NCBI GenBank assembly: GCA_964490015.1
Contig: CAZBBA010000012.1
Location: 1-64,000, forward strand
DNA from: Perlabentimonas sp964490015
Lineage (GTDB): Bacteria; Bacteroidota; Bacteroidia; Bacteroidales; Tenuifilaceae
Reading direction: 5' to 3'
Length of the DNA: 64,000 nt
The translations under genes were made by a program, and so were the position numbers. The number at the start of each line of letters is the position of its first letter. Within the stretch, counting starts at the first letter, position 1. The notes beneath the pieces are model-generated. The model did not search any database, was not told the origin of the DNA, and saw nothing but the letters and a program-made list of their open reading frames with translations. Below are positions 19,964-28,656 of the stretch, piece after piece.

Positions 19964-19993
19964 GAGGGGTTTTTCGGTACCGAAAAACCCCTC
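19964..19993. terminator. Bidirectional terminator between xseB and aspA
   Basis: A 30-base perfect palindrome: arms GAGGGGTTTTTCG and CGAAAAACCCCTC around GTAC. It ends both the rightward xse operon and the leftward aspartase gene. Confidence 0.88.
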
Positions 19994-20014
19994 TTCATAT
20001 TTCATCACGCCAAC

Positions 20015-21874
20015 CTACAGTACTATTTTACCGGGTTTTATCATATTCTCGGGCGCAAGAATTTTATTGAGTTGTTCCTGAGTAAGAATTTTATGCTCTA
20101 ACACTAATTCATAAACACTGCGACCAGTTTGTAACGCCTTTTTGGCAATCATTGTCGATTTTTCGTAACCAATTACAGGGTTAAGTGCTGTTACAAGGCC
20201 TATACTATTGTGAACCAGCTCACGGCAACGCTCCTCGTTGGCAGTAATCCCATCAATACACCTGTACTTAAGGGTATTCATGCCGTTTTTAAGCATCTCA
20301 ATCGATTCGAAAAGACTCTGTACAATTATTGGTTCAAACACATTTAACTCCAGCTGTCCACCCTCGGCAGCAAGGGTAACCGTAAGGTCATTACCAATTA
20401 CCTTAAAAGCAATCTGATTAACGACCTCAGGTATTACTGGATTAACCTTGCCTGGCATAATAGATGACCCAGGCTGCATGGGTGGCAAATTAATCTCATT
20501 AATTCCCGTTCTGGGTCCCGATGACAGCAGCCTTAAGTCGTTCGAAATTTTTGAGAGCTTTACTGCCAACCGTTTTACTGCAGAGGAGTACATTACAAAA
20601 GCTCCAGTATCCTGAGTAGCCTCAACCAGGTTCGAAGCCAAAACAACATCAAGCCCAGAAATTTTACGTAGATGAGTCATAACCTTGTCGGCGTACTCGG
20701 GTTCAGAGTTAATTCCCGTGCCAATGGCAGTTGCCCCCATGTTTACCTCAAGGAAAAGTCGAGCATTTTGATTTAAGCGCTCAACCTCCTCTGAAAGCGT
20801 AACAGCGTAGGCTTCAAATGACTGCCCCAGAGTCATTGGCACAGCATCCTGTAGCTGAGTTCGTCCCATTTTAATAATATGAGCAAACTCTTTGGCCTTA
20901 GCGGAAAATGACTCAATAAGTGATTTTAACACAACTACAAGTTTCTCGTTTGAGTGTATAAGGGCTATCTTAACGGCTGTTGGATAGGCGTCGTTTGTAG
21001 ACTGTGAAAGGTTTACGTGGTTGTTGGGATGGCAAAAATCGTACTGGCCTTTCTCGTATCCAAGTAGCTCCAGAGCCCTATTTGCAATAACCTCATTAGC
21101 GTTCATATTTGTTGAAGTTCCTGCTCCTCCTTGGATCATATCCACAACAAAGTGATTGTGAAACTTACCGTTTTTAATCTCCTCACATGCAGCAACTATT
21201 GCATCTCTTATTGGTTTTGGTAGTAATCCCAATTCATAGTTCGCCTCGGCAGCAGCCTCCTTTACAATGGCCAGCGCATCTATAAGTGTTGGGTAAAAGC
21301 TTAAGGTAACACCGCTAATATTAAAATTCTCGATTGCCCTTAGCGTTTGAACTCCATAAAAATACTCCGAGGGGACATCGCGATCGCCAAGCAGGTCGTG
21401 TTCGCGCCTTGTGCTTCCCGATTCGTACTGTGCTGCGGGGTTTACCATACGATTATTTGCATGGCGCATACGCCTTGAAATAACACGGGTAATATTCGAG
21501 AATATTTTCAGGGTTGTTTCGGCACTCTTGCTAAATACCTCATCCTCCAGCATGAAGACAACTGTTTCAACCAATGCTCTAGCCGAAGTTGAGTGTGGCG
21601 AATCGGAAGCCCATGCACCTTCGCCTAAAAAATCACCCTTGCTAAAGTAGGTTAGCTTAAGTTCTAAACCGTAGGGATTGCTTTTAAACAGCTCTACTGC
21701 ACCCTTGTAAATGATAAAAATGCTTTCTCGTGGACCATTTTCTCTAAAAAGAAGCTGATGTGGTTTAAAGGTTTTGCGTTTAATACTACCCGATAAAAGC
21801 TCGTACTCATTTTCGGTAAGCCCCCTAAAGAGTTCAATTTTTCTAAGAAACTCAATAATCTCAACTTTGTCCAT
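20015..21874 (-). CDS. aspA: Aspartate ammonia-lyase with N-terminal cyclic-nucleotide-binding domain
   Basis: Converts L-aspartate to fumarate and ammonia, feeding fumarate respiration or fermentation. The lyase (about residues 155-619) shows the superfamily blocks: STNDAYPTAVKIA, GRTQLQDAVPMTLGQ, GATAIGTGIN and the mobile catalytic loop GSSIMPGKVNPV. The first 130 or so residues are extra: a CAP_ED/cNMP-type beta-barrel (LFRENGPRESIFIIYKGAVEL, GDFLGEGAW, then an Arg in SARALVETVV) like that of Crp and Fnr, but without a DNA-binding helix-turn-helix. The fusion gives 619 residues against about 470 for plain aspartase. Ligand control of the enzyme is inference. The -7 box TACCTTTG at 21970-21963 implies a leader of about 80 bases. 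Confidence 0.93.
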   Translation of the reverse strand: MDKVEIIEFLRKIELFRGLTENEYELLSGSIKRKTFKPHQLLFRENGPRESIFIIYKGAVELFKSNPYGLELKLTYFSKGDFLGEGAWASDSPHSTSARALVETVVFMLEDEVFSKSAETTLKIFSNITRVISRRMRHANNRMVNPAAQYESGSTRREHDLLGDRDVPSEYFYGVQTLRAIENFNISGVTLSFYPTLIDALAIVKEAAAEANYELGLLPKPIRDAIVAACEEIKNGKFHNHFVVDMIQGGAGTSTNMNANEVIANRALELLGYEKGQYDFCHPNNHVNLSQSTNDAYPTAVKIALIHSNEKLVVVLKSLIESFSAKAKEFAHIIKMGRTQLQDAVPMTLGQSFEAYAVTLSEEVERLNQNARLFLEVNMGATAIGTGINSEPEYADKVMTHLRKISGLDVVLASNLVEATQDTGAFVMYSSAVKRLAVKLSKISNDLRLLSSGPRTGINEINLPPMQPGSSIMPGKVNPVIPEVVNQIAFKVIGNDLTVTLAAEGGQLELNVFEPIIVQSLFESIEMLKNGMNTLKYRCIDGITANEERCRELVHNSIGLVTALNPVIGYEKSTMIAKKALQTGRSVYELVLEHKILTQEQLNKILAPENMIKPGKIVL

Positions 21875-21962
21875 AACACAAAATATTTTGATAAGTAAAT
21901 AATGTTTAAACTGGGTAATTGATGATTTTCTTGTAATCTAGCGTCATTTATAATTCCCTCCA

Positions 21963-21970
21963 CAAAGGTA
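21963..21970 (-). promoter_or_regulatory. Promoter -7 element of aspA
   Basis: Minus strand TACCTTTG, 89 bases before the aspA start. Confidence 0.55.
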
Positions 21971-22052
21971 TTCAAGTAAAATGGAATTGCGAGGAGAAAA
22001 TCGATGATATTCCTCTACTTTAGAGCATGTTTATTGGGGAAATAATATAAAA

Positions 22053-22080
22053 GCAAAGCCTCACCGAAGTGAGGCTTTGC
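22053..22080 (-). terminator. Terminator after the trypsin-like protease gene
   Basis: Perfect 12-base stem GCAAAGCCTCAC / GTGAGGCTTTGC with loop CGAA, then TTTTATATTATTT on the minus strand. Confidence 0.85.
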
Positions 22081-22107
22081 CTTCTAAAACTCAACTATAA
22101 AACCAAA

Positions 22108-22950
22108 CTAACCATTATAAAAAGTCTTCTTACTATCCTTAGTATTCTTTTCAACATAGATTTCAGTTTCCTGATCAAAGAATGAGAGTATTCCATCGAG
22201 CGTTACAGCTTGAGATATACTTGTGCTGGTATGCTTGTAGATTATATTAGCTAAATGGAGAAGTTGATTCTGATTTGCAATTAACACCTGCATTGGGTCA
22301 ATATCACCAAACCGCACAATGGTTTCAACCTTCTTAAGCTCCGCTAAATTATTTGTGGCAACCTCTTTTAGCTGATTATAGGCCTTAGAAGCTGGAGTAC
22401 ACCTGCGGCTAATAATTCCAATAACCTGCATTGTTTTGGGATCAATCAACGGGGCACCACTGTTGCCGTAACCAACCTGACCATCGAACTGGAACATCCG
22501 AACCCCATCGCTATTGGCATAAATCGACGCAATAATACCCGATCGGAGAGCTAAATTCGAATAGCCGCTATTAAAAACTAACGCGGCCACACTAGATCCT
22601 ATGGTATAGTTCCGCTGTTGACTAAGAGTTAAACTAGGTATGTTGGCAAATTCTGGCAAATCGATATTAAAAATGGCGTAGTGGCCGCAGTTGTGAAGAA
22701 CACCAATACGTAACTCCTTGGTAAACTCGGTGTAGGGAATTTTCATCGAAGCGGTAACTGTATTTGCATCGGCATCCACAAAAGTAATCTCAACCTTGTG
22801 GGCTTTTTCAACGCAAAACGCATGCTGACTGGTAACAAGAAAATTTTTTACTTTAAAGCCTGTAAGTGTGTCTATACTAACCCCCCTCTCATTCAAAAAA
22901 TTTAATTGGCAAACCGAAGCATGGCAGGACTTCCAAATTTGGCTAAGCAT
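22108..22950 (-). CDS. Cytoplasmic trypsin-like (S1) serine protease
   Basis: A 280-residue chymotrypsin-fold protease. The triad can be read as H43 (LVTSQHAFC), D97 (YAIFNIDLP) and S164 (GYGNSGAPLID). The fold runs to about residue 195 and a helical C-terminal extension of about 85 residues follows. There is no signal peptide, lipobox or membrane helix, so it should act in the cytoplasm, unlike DegP-type proteases; no PDZ domain is seen. A 41-codon membrane protein gene lies 48 bases upstream on the same strand, and a STAND NTPase gene is divergent. Such standalone cytoplasmic S1 proteases are often effectors in conflict systems; that role is inference here. Confidence 0.78.
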   Translation of the reverse strand: MLSQIWKSCHASVCQLNFLNERGVSIDTLTGFKVKNFLVTSQHAFCVEKAHKVEITFVDADANTVTASMKIPYTEFTKELRIGVLHNCGHYAIFNIDLPEFANIPSLTLSQQRNYTIGSSVAALVFNSGYSNLALRSGIIASIYANSDGVRMFQFDGQVGYGNSGAPLIDPKTMQVIGIISRRCTPASKAYNQLKEVATNNLAELKKVETIVRFGDIDPMQVLIANQNQLLHLANIIYKHTSTSISQAVTLDGILSFFDQETEIYVEKNTKDSKKTFYNG

Positions 22951-22998
22951 GTTGGGTAGTGTTAAATGGTTAATGGTTGTTGGTTGATACGGGCAACA

Positions 22999-23124
22999 CT
23001 AAAAAGAGCGCACAATTGTGAACACAAAAAGCATTGTTACTAGGAAGAATACCACGAAAACGCCCACATCGATTGTGATTCGATTAATAAGGCTTGATCT
23101 TAGAAATACTCCTACTCTTTTCAT
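22999..23124 (-). CDS. Small single-pass membrane protein (41 residues)
   Basis: ATG at 23124, stop TAG at 22999. The product begins MKRVGVFLRSSLINR, which is basic, and continues into one hydrophobic helix (VGVFVVFFLVTMLFVFTIV) with a short end RSF. This positive-inside start plus a single helix is a coherent membrane-protein pattern and not random translation. It sits 48 bases upstream of the protease start, on the same strand, behind a -7 box TAGTTTTG at 23254-23247. No family is recognised. It could be a membrane anchor or regulator for the protease or NTPase, but nothing shows that directly. Confidence 0.5.
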   Translation of the reverse strand: MKRVGVFLRSSLINRITIDVGVFVVFFLVTMLFVFTIVRSF

Positions 23125-23246
23125 AATTAGATTCTTTAAGGTGTTTGTTAATGAGGTTGTGGGTGCTTTAAACCTTAAAAAATTATGCGTTTCGTAAAAA
23201 AAAACTAATTTTAGAGCACAAACAACTTTAACTTTTTTTATTGATA

Positions 23247-23254
23247 CAAAACTA
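23247..23254 (-). promoter_or_regulatory. Candidate -7 element for the small membrane protein and protease genes
   Basis: Minus strand TAGTTTTG fits TAnnTTTG, 123 bases upstream of the small gene. No good -33 element. The remainder of the gap to the NTPase start (23255-23398) shows no promoter match on the plus strand. Confidence 0.35.
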
Positions 23255-23398
23255 TAGCTAATAGAAAAGGTGTCGAGTGGTCAAAATTGCCATTTTTTTT
23301 CGTCCTACCTTTTGGGGATTATTCCATTACTTTTTTAGTCATTTTCCTACTGATTAACAACACATTTCACGATTTATAACTGGCAATGTGCCAAAAGT

Positions 23399-25903
23399 AT
23401 GATACAAAAACTTAAAGATTCGGTAGAGGTAAAATTTGGTCGCAGAATTGCCTACCAAAAGGACTGTAAAATACTGTCGGACAAACTATACGAGCACACA
23501 TCACAGGTGGTTAGCCCATCCACCTTACGGCGCTTTTTCGGGTTCCTTACAACGAATTCTAATCCATCGCGTGCCACGCTCGATATTCTCTCGACATACT
23601 GTGGGTATTCCGACTGGAATGATTTTAAAATACAAAATTCTGCAACGTGTACCAACGAGCCAATCCTTACCATTTGGGAAAAAGCTAAAGCAAAAACGCG
23701 CCAGATAAGCCATAAAAATAATAAACCCATTAAAAATGATAATCCCTTAGGATTCTCAAATACGATTCCCCGTAGTTTTGCCAACGAGCGTCTTAACACA
23801 TTCATAAATACCGATTACGTTGCAACACCTTTTGTTGGCCCTGGTGGATTTGGCAAAACAACCCTACTTGTAAACTGGTACGAGAGGTTTATTACCAATG
23901 TCCAAAATCACAACCATCTGATTCTTTTCATTCCCGCAATTCACCTCGAGAACTGGATCGGGAAAGATATCTTCCTCGAAGAATGGCTTCTTTCAATTCT
24001 TGATCTGTCAGGCTCAGGTTTATTCGACACCCTGAACGTCAACCCAAACCTTGCACCGGGCAAGTTTATCCTTATAATTGATGCCCTTGATGAAATTGAG
24101 CTTAACCAGGCAAAAACTGAAAAAGTCTTTTCGGCCATTCAACGATTAACTACCATGTTTTCTAGCCAATGGTTTAAACTTATCGTTTCGTCACGATTTT
24201 CCACATGGACAAGTTTTCTCAACAGCAACCCCTCCATGTCGGGATGGCTAAATGCTGATTTTGAAAACCTTTCCTCCGAGGGAACCAACATGCCCTCCCT
24301 TAGCGAGATTGAAATTCAAAAGATACTCGACCTGACAATCAACAAAGAGGGCAATCAGCGACTAATTGTCGAGGAACTACCGATGGATTTAGTGGAAACC
24401 ATTTCGTACCCATACTACCTACAACTCTTTGTCGATTTATACAAAATTGAGGCTCATCACAATATCTCCGATAGGCTTGACTTGCTGATGGAGTTCATCA
24501 AAAAACAGATATACCAAAGTTCATTAGCCGATGAGAAAGTGGATATTATTAATGCCATTATTAGCATCTCTGAGAAAAATAAGCTCTTTGGCCCAGTAAA
24601 AAAGAACGAGATCAAGAACCTTTACCCGATTCACCTTAAACTAGCGGGGAATTATGCAACCGCATACGATCAACTTGTGTCGTTTGGAATTTTAAACGAA
24701 GAACTCACACAGAACCAATATGGAATTCTCACAAAGTTTGTGAGAATAGCTCAACGACCACTATACCGAATTCTTCTACTCCAAAACCTAATTGAACAAA
24801 ACAATGGAATCGATTTCGGCCTTTTTAAAAAAATTGATTCTCAATATGCTGATACTTCAATCCACCCTCATCTGCTGAACCTTCTTTTTGAGTTGGCTTA
24901 CAAGCAGAAAAAGATCGATGTCCTGAAGAACTTTTTTAATCTCCCCCTTGCCTCGCTTGAGCAAGTTTTCACTTTCCCAAGTATCCATCAAGCGCTCACC
25001 AAGGATGATTTAATGCGTAGAGAGTTAGTCCCATACTTCGCAAACAACCCAATTGCAAGGAACCTGCTATTCGAAAAATCCATAAATATCAACACAATAG
25101 CAAACAGTTCTAGGTTGCTTTTATTCAATTACCTTCAAAGTTGTGAACGCGAACGCGATTTTTTCCTGGGCAAAATCTTACTAAACATCTCCAACTCATA
25201 CGGTTTCGACTTTAACTGGATTGACAATTTCGCCAAAGAATTACCTGCAGATAAGTTGCCCGAGAATACCCCACCAATTATTGCGGGGCTTTGGTTCTCG
25301 TGTAATTTTTGTGCTATCCAAATTAAGGATAATTCTAAGCTAAAAGGCCTTCTAGCAAATATTTCGACCTTTACTAATAAACATTCATCCAAGTGGACAA
25401 CACTTGATAAGTACAACTTTGAATTGGGGCTGGTTTTTGGACTGATTGTTACGAAACAGTACAGCTATATGCTTGAGCGCCTATCAACCATTATTAGTTC
25501 CAACGAATCGGGTTATTTAACTCAAGAAGAGAAAGCGCTCTCGATATACTTCGAATTCGCAAAGTGGGAATGCAAAAAATCTTTTGATGATATAACTGCA
25601 CAACGAGTTCTGCAACACCTTACGGATATTCCGTCGTGGATTAGCTACCAAACCACTATAATGGGTAGAGCTGTCCTAGCCATGTACTATTTCACACGTG
25701 GACAAATAGATAAGGCTTACGAACAGTATAGGAAAAGCGTTGAAATAAGCAACATTGCTGGTTACACAGTATTTGAAGTGAAACTATTGGTAAGCTTGGC
25801 TAAGATTCTGGTATCGATTGGCGAGGATGAACGGGCGCAAGAGTGTATCACCTTCTCCCGAAGTCTAGCCAATAAAACTGATATCTTTTTCGAAACGCTT
25901 TAG
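23399..25903 (+). CDS. STAND/NACHT-type NTPase with N-terminal HTH-like and C-terminal helical repeat domains
   Basis: An 834-residue signalling-type ATPase. Residues 1-80 form a compact helical domain (SPSTLRRFFGFL then TLDILSTYCGYSDWNDF) that I recall at the start of several Bacteroidota regulators and read as helix-turn-helix-like. Walker A is G147-PGGFGK-T154 and Walker B is FILIIDALDE (223-232), with the extra acidic pair typical of NACHT/STAND proteins; a sensor-like SSRF follows near 265. The rest (about 350-834) is alpha-helical, with TPR-like units at the end (GQIDKAYEQYRKSVEISN). No membrane segment. It is divergent from the cytoplasmic protease and overlaps the BadF-type kinase gene tail to tail by 4 bases. 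Defence or stress sensing is inference. Confidence 0.8.
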   Translation: MIQKLKDSVEVKFGRRIAYQKDCKILSDKLYEHTSQVVSPSTLRRFFGFLTTNSNPSRATLDILSTYCGYSDWNDFKIQNSATCTNEPILTIWEKAKAKTRQISHKNNKPIKNDNPLGFSNTIPRSFANERLNTFINTDYVATPFVGPGGFGKTTLLVNWYERFITNVQNHNHLILFIPAIHLENWIGKDIFLEEWLLSILDLSGSGLFDTLNVNPNLAPGKFILIIDALDEIELNQAKTEKVFSAIQRLTTMFSSQWFKLIVSSRFSTWTSFLNSNPSMSGWLNADFENLSSEGTNMPSLSEIEIQKILDLTINKEGNQRLIVEELPMDLVETISYPYYLQLFVDLYKIEAHHNISDRLDLLMEFIKKQIYQSSLADEKVDIINAIISISEKNKLFGPVKKNEIKNLYPIHLKLAGNYATAYDQLVSFGILNEELTQNQYGILTKFVRIAQRPLYRILLLQNLIEQNNGIDFGLFKKIDSQYADTSIHPHLLNLLFELAYKQKKIDVLKNFFNLPLASLEQVFTFPSIHQALTKDDLMRRELVPYFANNPIARNLLFEKSININTIANSSRLLLFNYLQSCERERDFFLGKILLNISNSYGFDFNWIDNFAKELPADKLPENTPPIIAGLWFSCNFCAIQIKDNSKLKGLLANISTFTNKHSSKWTTLDKYNFELGLVFGLIVTKQYSYMLERLSTIISSNESGYLTQEEKALSIYFEFAKWECKKSFDDITAQRVLQHLTDIPSWISYQTTIMGRAVLAMYYFTRGQIDKAYEQYRKSVEISNIAGYTVFEVKLLVSLAKILVSIGEDERAQECITFSRSLANKTDIFFETL

Positions 25904-26748
25904 CTTACTTTTCGTCGATGAAAAGCAGTTAACCCATCAATAGGGTATTGCTCCAAACAATTCAGGTGGCCTCCCCTACGGTGCAACACATTTTCCAGTT
26001 GAGATTTAAACAGGGCTCCAACGGAGCCAACAACTCCAACATTGATGTCAGGAAACTCAGGGTATTTAACCAAATGCCGGGTAATTAGTTCTCCAAAAGA
26101 GTTCTCAACAATACTCGAAATTTCCTGATATTGTATATTGTTGAAAACAAATTGCATAAAACTAGCTAAAAATATCGCCGGTGATGTTTGGGAGTATAGC
26201 TGCCTTAATAAATCCCCAACTGCTAATGGGCAAAACTGTTTCAAGGCACTTTCAACTTCAGGCGATAACTCGTTGTACAGCCATTTAGTCAACAATTCCT
26301 TACTAATATGCGTGGCACTACCCTCATCGCCAAGAAGATAACCTAGAGATGGTGTTCGCGAAAACACATTTTGGCCATCGTAATACGCAACGCTCGATCC
26401 TGTTCCTAGGATCATAACCAAACCCTTTGTATTACCAAAAAGAGCCCGCGCCGCACCTATTACATCGGAGTAAACAAAAACTGCAGCATTGGGAAATTGA
26501 GCTGATAATGCTTGCGAAACCCTTAAATTCATTGCTTCTAATGCACAACCCGAACCATAAAAGTAAACCTGGGTTACCTTATCAAAATGAAAAAAACCTG
26601 CAACTGAACGTGCAAGAATTCCTGGAAAATCCTCTTCGGAATGATGATATGGATTTAAACCCACTGAAATAAAATTCTCCTCATTTCCCTCGGAACAAAA
26701 AAGTCTCCAATGGGTTTTAGTGGATCCGCTATCTGCAATAAGTATCAT
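25900..26748 (-). CDS. BadF/BadG-type ATPase, probable N-acetylglucosamine kinase
   Basis: A 282-residue sugar-kinase/Hsp70/actin-fold protein. Phosphate-1 is ADSGSTKTHW at the start, a second glycine-rich loop is LGTGSSVAYYDG near residue 117, and an adenosine-type motif VGVVGSVGALF lies near 245. Members of this family in Bacteroidota phosphorylate N-acetylglucosamine, often from peptidoglycan recycling. Its start overlaps the stop of the substrate-binding lipoprotein gene by 4 bases, so the two are translationally coupled, which would fit uptake of muropeptides or peptides followed by sugar salvage. The pairing is seen; the joint role is inference. Confidence 0.82.
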   Translation of the reverse strand: MILIADSGSTKTHWRLFCSEGNEENFISVGLNPYHHSEEDFPGILARSVAGFFHFDKVTQVYFYGSGCALEAMNLRVSQALSAQFPNAAVFVYSDVIGAARALFGNTKGLVMILGTGSSVAYYDGQNVFSRTPSLGYLLGDEGSATHISKELLTKWLYNELSPEVESALKQFCPLAVGDLLRQLYSQTSPAIFLASFMQFVFNNIQYQEISSIVENSFGELITRHLVKYPEFPDINVGVVGSVGALFKSQLENVLHRRGGHLNCLEQYPIDGLTAFHRRKVS

Positions 26749-28391
26749 TTTGGTTCAATTTTTCGAACCCGCTTTAGATTAAGCAGATTCATTGGATTAG
26801 ATTTCATTCCCTCAATTTGAGGATTCACAAAGCGAACAACTTTGTCGTAGTATAAAGGAATAACCGGAATATTTGCCATAACCAGGGAGTCCATTTGAAA
26901 ATATATCTCGTGCCTAGCCTGGTCAATAGGTTCAACAAGTGATTTGTTGTACAAATAATCAAACTCTGCACTAGAAAAGTGTGTATAGTTTGGCCCCTGC
27001 GGGCTAAAATTATGTGACAAAAAGAGCGATAGGTAATTCTCGGCATCGGCATAATCGGCCACCCAACTTCCACGGAAAAGAAGCATTCGCGAATTGGCCA
27101 TCATCTCGCGGTAAGCTGCCCCTGGGAATACTTCGACTCTAATGGGAAAACCAATCTCGGTAAGCTGATGCTGAATAAACTCTGCAATATCGAGATAGTC
27201 GTCGGTAGTACACAAGGTAACTGGCTCAAGTCCAATTCCATTTGGGAAACCAGCCTCGGCCAGAAGTTGTCGTGCCAGTTCAGGGTTATACGAGTATCCC
27301 TTTTGCGTGGCTCTAAAACCAGGCATTCCATATGGCACAAATCCATTATGAGCAGGATATCCCATATTACTCCTTAAGTACGACATCATTCTCGATCTAT
27401 CGAATCCATATGCCAGCGCTTGTCGTACTTTGAGTAATCGCAGCGGACTATTTTTAACAATATCGAGAGTGGTATCGACAAGAATTCCCAAGTACTCGGT
27501 ATTTAGGTATGGCCCTGTAATCATCTTTACCCTATCGGAATACTTAGGATTAAGTTTACCTGCACGAGTTAGCAGCTCATCCTTCGAAGCAGAGTGAACT
27601 CCCGAAAGAAAATCGATATTGCCCAGCAGAAACTCTAAAAACTCCGACTGCTTATCGGTAATAAACGATATTGATATGGCTTCAAAATACGGCAGTCGAT
27701 ATCCTTCCTTATCAACCTCAAAGTAATTTGGATTTTTCCTGAAGATTAGCTTTTCGCCTTCGCGCCACGATTTAAACTGAAAAGGGCCAGTACCTATGGG
27801 GTTACTCCTGAAATCTTTCCCAAAATGCTCAACCACCTCCTGCGGAACCACATAGGCGTAGGGCATCGAAAGCAACCCAAGAAAAGCAGGAAAGGGTTTC
27901 GATATAAACAGCTGAAGGGTAGAATCATTCACTACCCTGCAACCTTTTGTCGTATTATTTCGATCACTGTTGAGAATCGAGAAAACCCATGCACCGGGCG
28001 ATGCTACCTCGGGGTCAATAATTCGATTGAAACTATAAACAAAATCCTGCGCCACCACTTTTCGACCAACTCCCTGAGGGAATAATGGTGAATCGTGAAA
28101 AAAAACATCTGTACGAAGATGAAAAGTATAAGCTAACCCATCGCTACTTAACTCCCACGATTTTGCTATACACGGCTCAACCCCAAGGGTATCGTTTAGC
28201 TGAACCAACCCGTTATAAAGCTGAAAAACTGGCCATATAAGCGCTAAACTTCTTGCAAATGCGGGGTCGAGCGAGGTAATGCCCTTACTCTCGTTGTAGC
28301 GGAAGATTTGTGTGCTATTATCATTGTTATTTCTGCTTACGCAACCTACCAAAATAAAAGAGAGGGTAACAAATAGCAGGTGTCTTTTCAT
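26745..28391 (-). CDS. Peptide/solute-binding lipoprotein (SBP_bac_5, DppA/OppA family)
   Basis: About 548 residues. The lipoprotein signal MKRHLLFVTLSFILVGC gives a lipidated Cys17. The mature part has the family-5 hallmarks: FRYNESKGITSLDPAFARS, AKSWELSSDGLAYTFHLRTDVFFHD and PIGTGPFQFKSW. It should bind oligopeptides or muropeptides in the periplasm. No permease or ATPase genes are in the window. The ATG at 28391 is chosen over the upstream in-frame ATG at 28487 because it gives the lipobox and because a -7 box TATATTTG sits at 28418-28411, between the two. Confidence 0.9.
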   Translation of the reverse strand: MKRHLLFVTLSFILVGCVSRNNNDNSTQIFRYNESKGITSLDPAFARSLALIWPVFQLYNGLVQLNDTLGVEPCIAKSWELSSDGLAYTFHLRTDVFFHDSPLFPQGVGRKVVAQDFVYSFNRIIDPEVASPGAWVFSILNSDRNNTTKGCRVVNDSTLQLFISKPFPAFLGLLSMPYAYVVPQEVVEHFGKDFRSNPIGTGPFQFKSWREGEKLIFRKNPNYFEVDKEGYRLPYFEAISISFITDKQSEFLEFLLGNIDFLSGVHSASKDELLTRAGKLNPKYSDRVKMITGPYLNTEYLGILVDTTLDIVKNSPLRLLKVRQALAYGFDRSRMMSYLRSNMGYPAHNGFVPYGMPGFRATQKGYSYNPELARQLLAEAGFPNGIGLEPVTLCTTDDYLDIAEFIQHQLTEIGFPIRVEVFPGAAYREMMANSRMLLFRGSWVADYADAENYLSLFLSHNFSPQGPNYTHFSSAEFDYLYNKSLVEPIDQARHEIYFQMDSLVMANIPVIPLYYDKVVRFVNPQIEGMKSNPMNLLNLKRVRKIEPK

Positions 28392-28410
28392 TTTAATCGT
28401 GTTTGAGTCA

Positions 28411-28418
28411 CAAATATA
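28411..28418 (-). promoter_or_regulatory. Promoter -7 element of the binding-protein/kinase operon
   Basis: Minus strand TATATTTG, 20 bases before the chosen ATG. Confidence 0.6.
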
Positions 28419-28588
28419 GGAAAAGAATATCCATAGAAAAGCAAGGAAAACTTGTATTGTGGCGCATTTTTGAATGCGTAAAACCATATAATCAATCCTC
28501 TCACTAAAAACCCTTGAAACTTAGTCATCTATTTTCAACATATGGTCAAAAACTCAACAAATGTAAACTAACAGTAAAAAAAACAATA

Positions 28589-28596
28589 TAACTTTG
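28589..28596 (+). promoter_or_regulatory. Promoter -7 element of the STAS-like gene
   Basis: Plus strand TAACTTTG fits TAnnTTTG, 60 bases before the ATG at 28657. Confidence 0.5.
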
Positions 28597-28656
28597 ATAT
28601 ACAGTTTTTTGAAATTTCCAAAACAGAGCAAATCACTAACCTAACAAACAAGGTAA

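Noticed and set aside
21694..21975. 93-codon minus-strand frame spanning the aspA leader
   Set aside because: It overlaps the aspA start in another frame and contains the aspA -7 box; it looks like leader translation.
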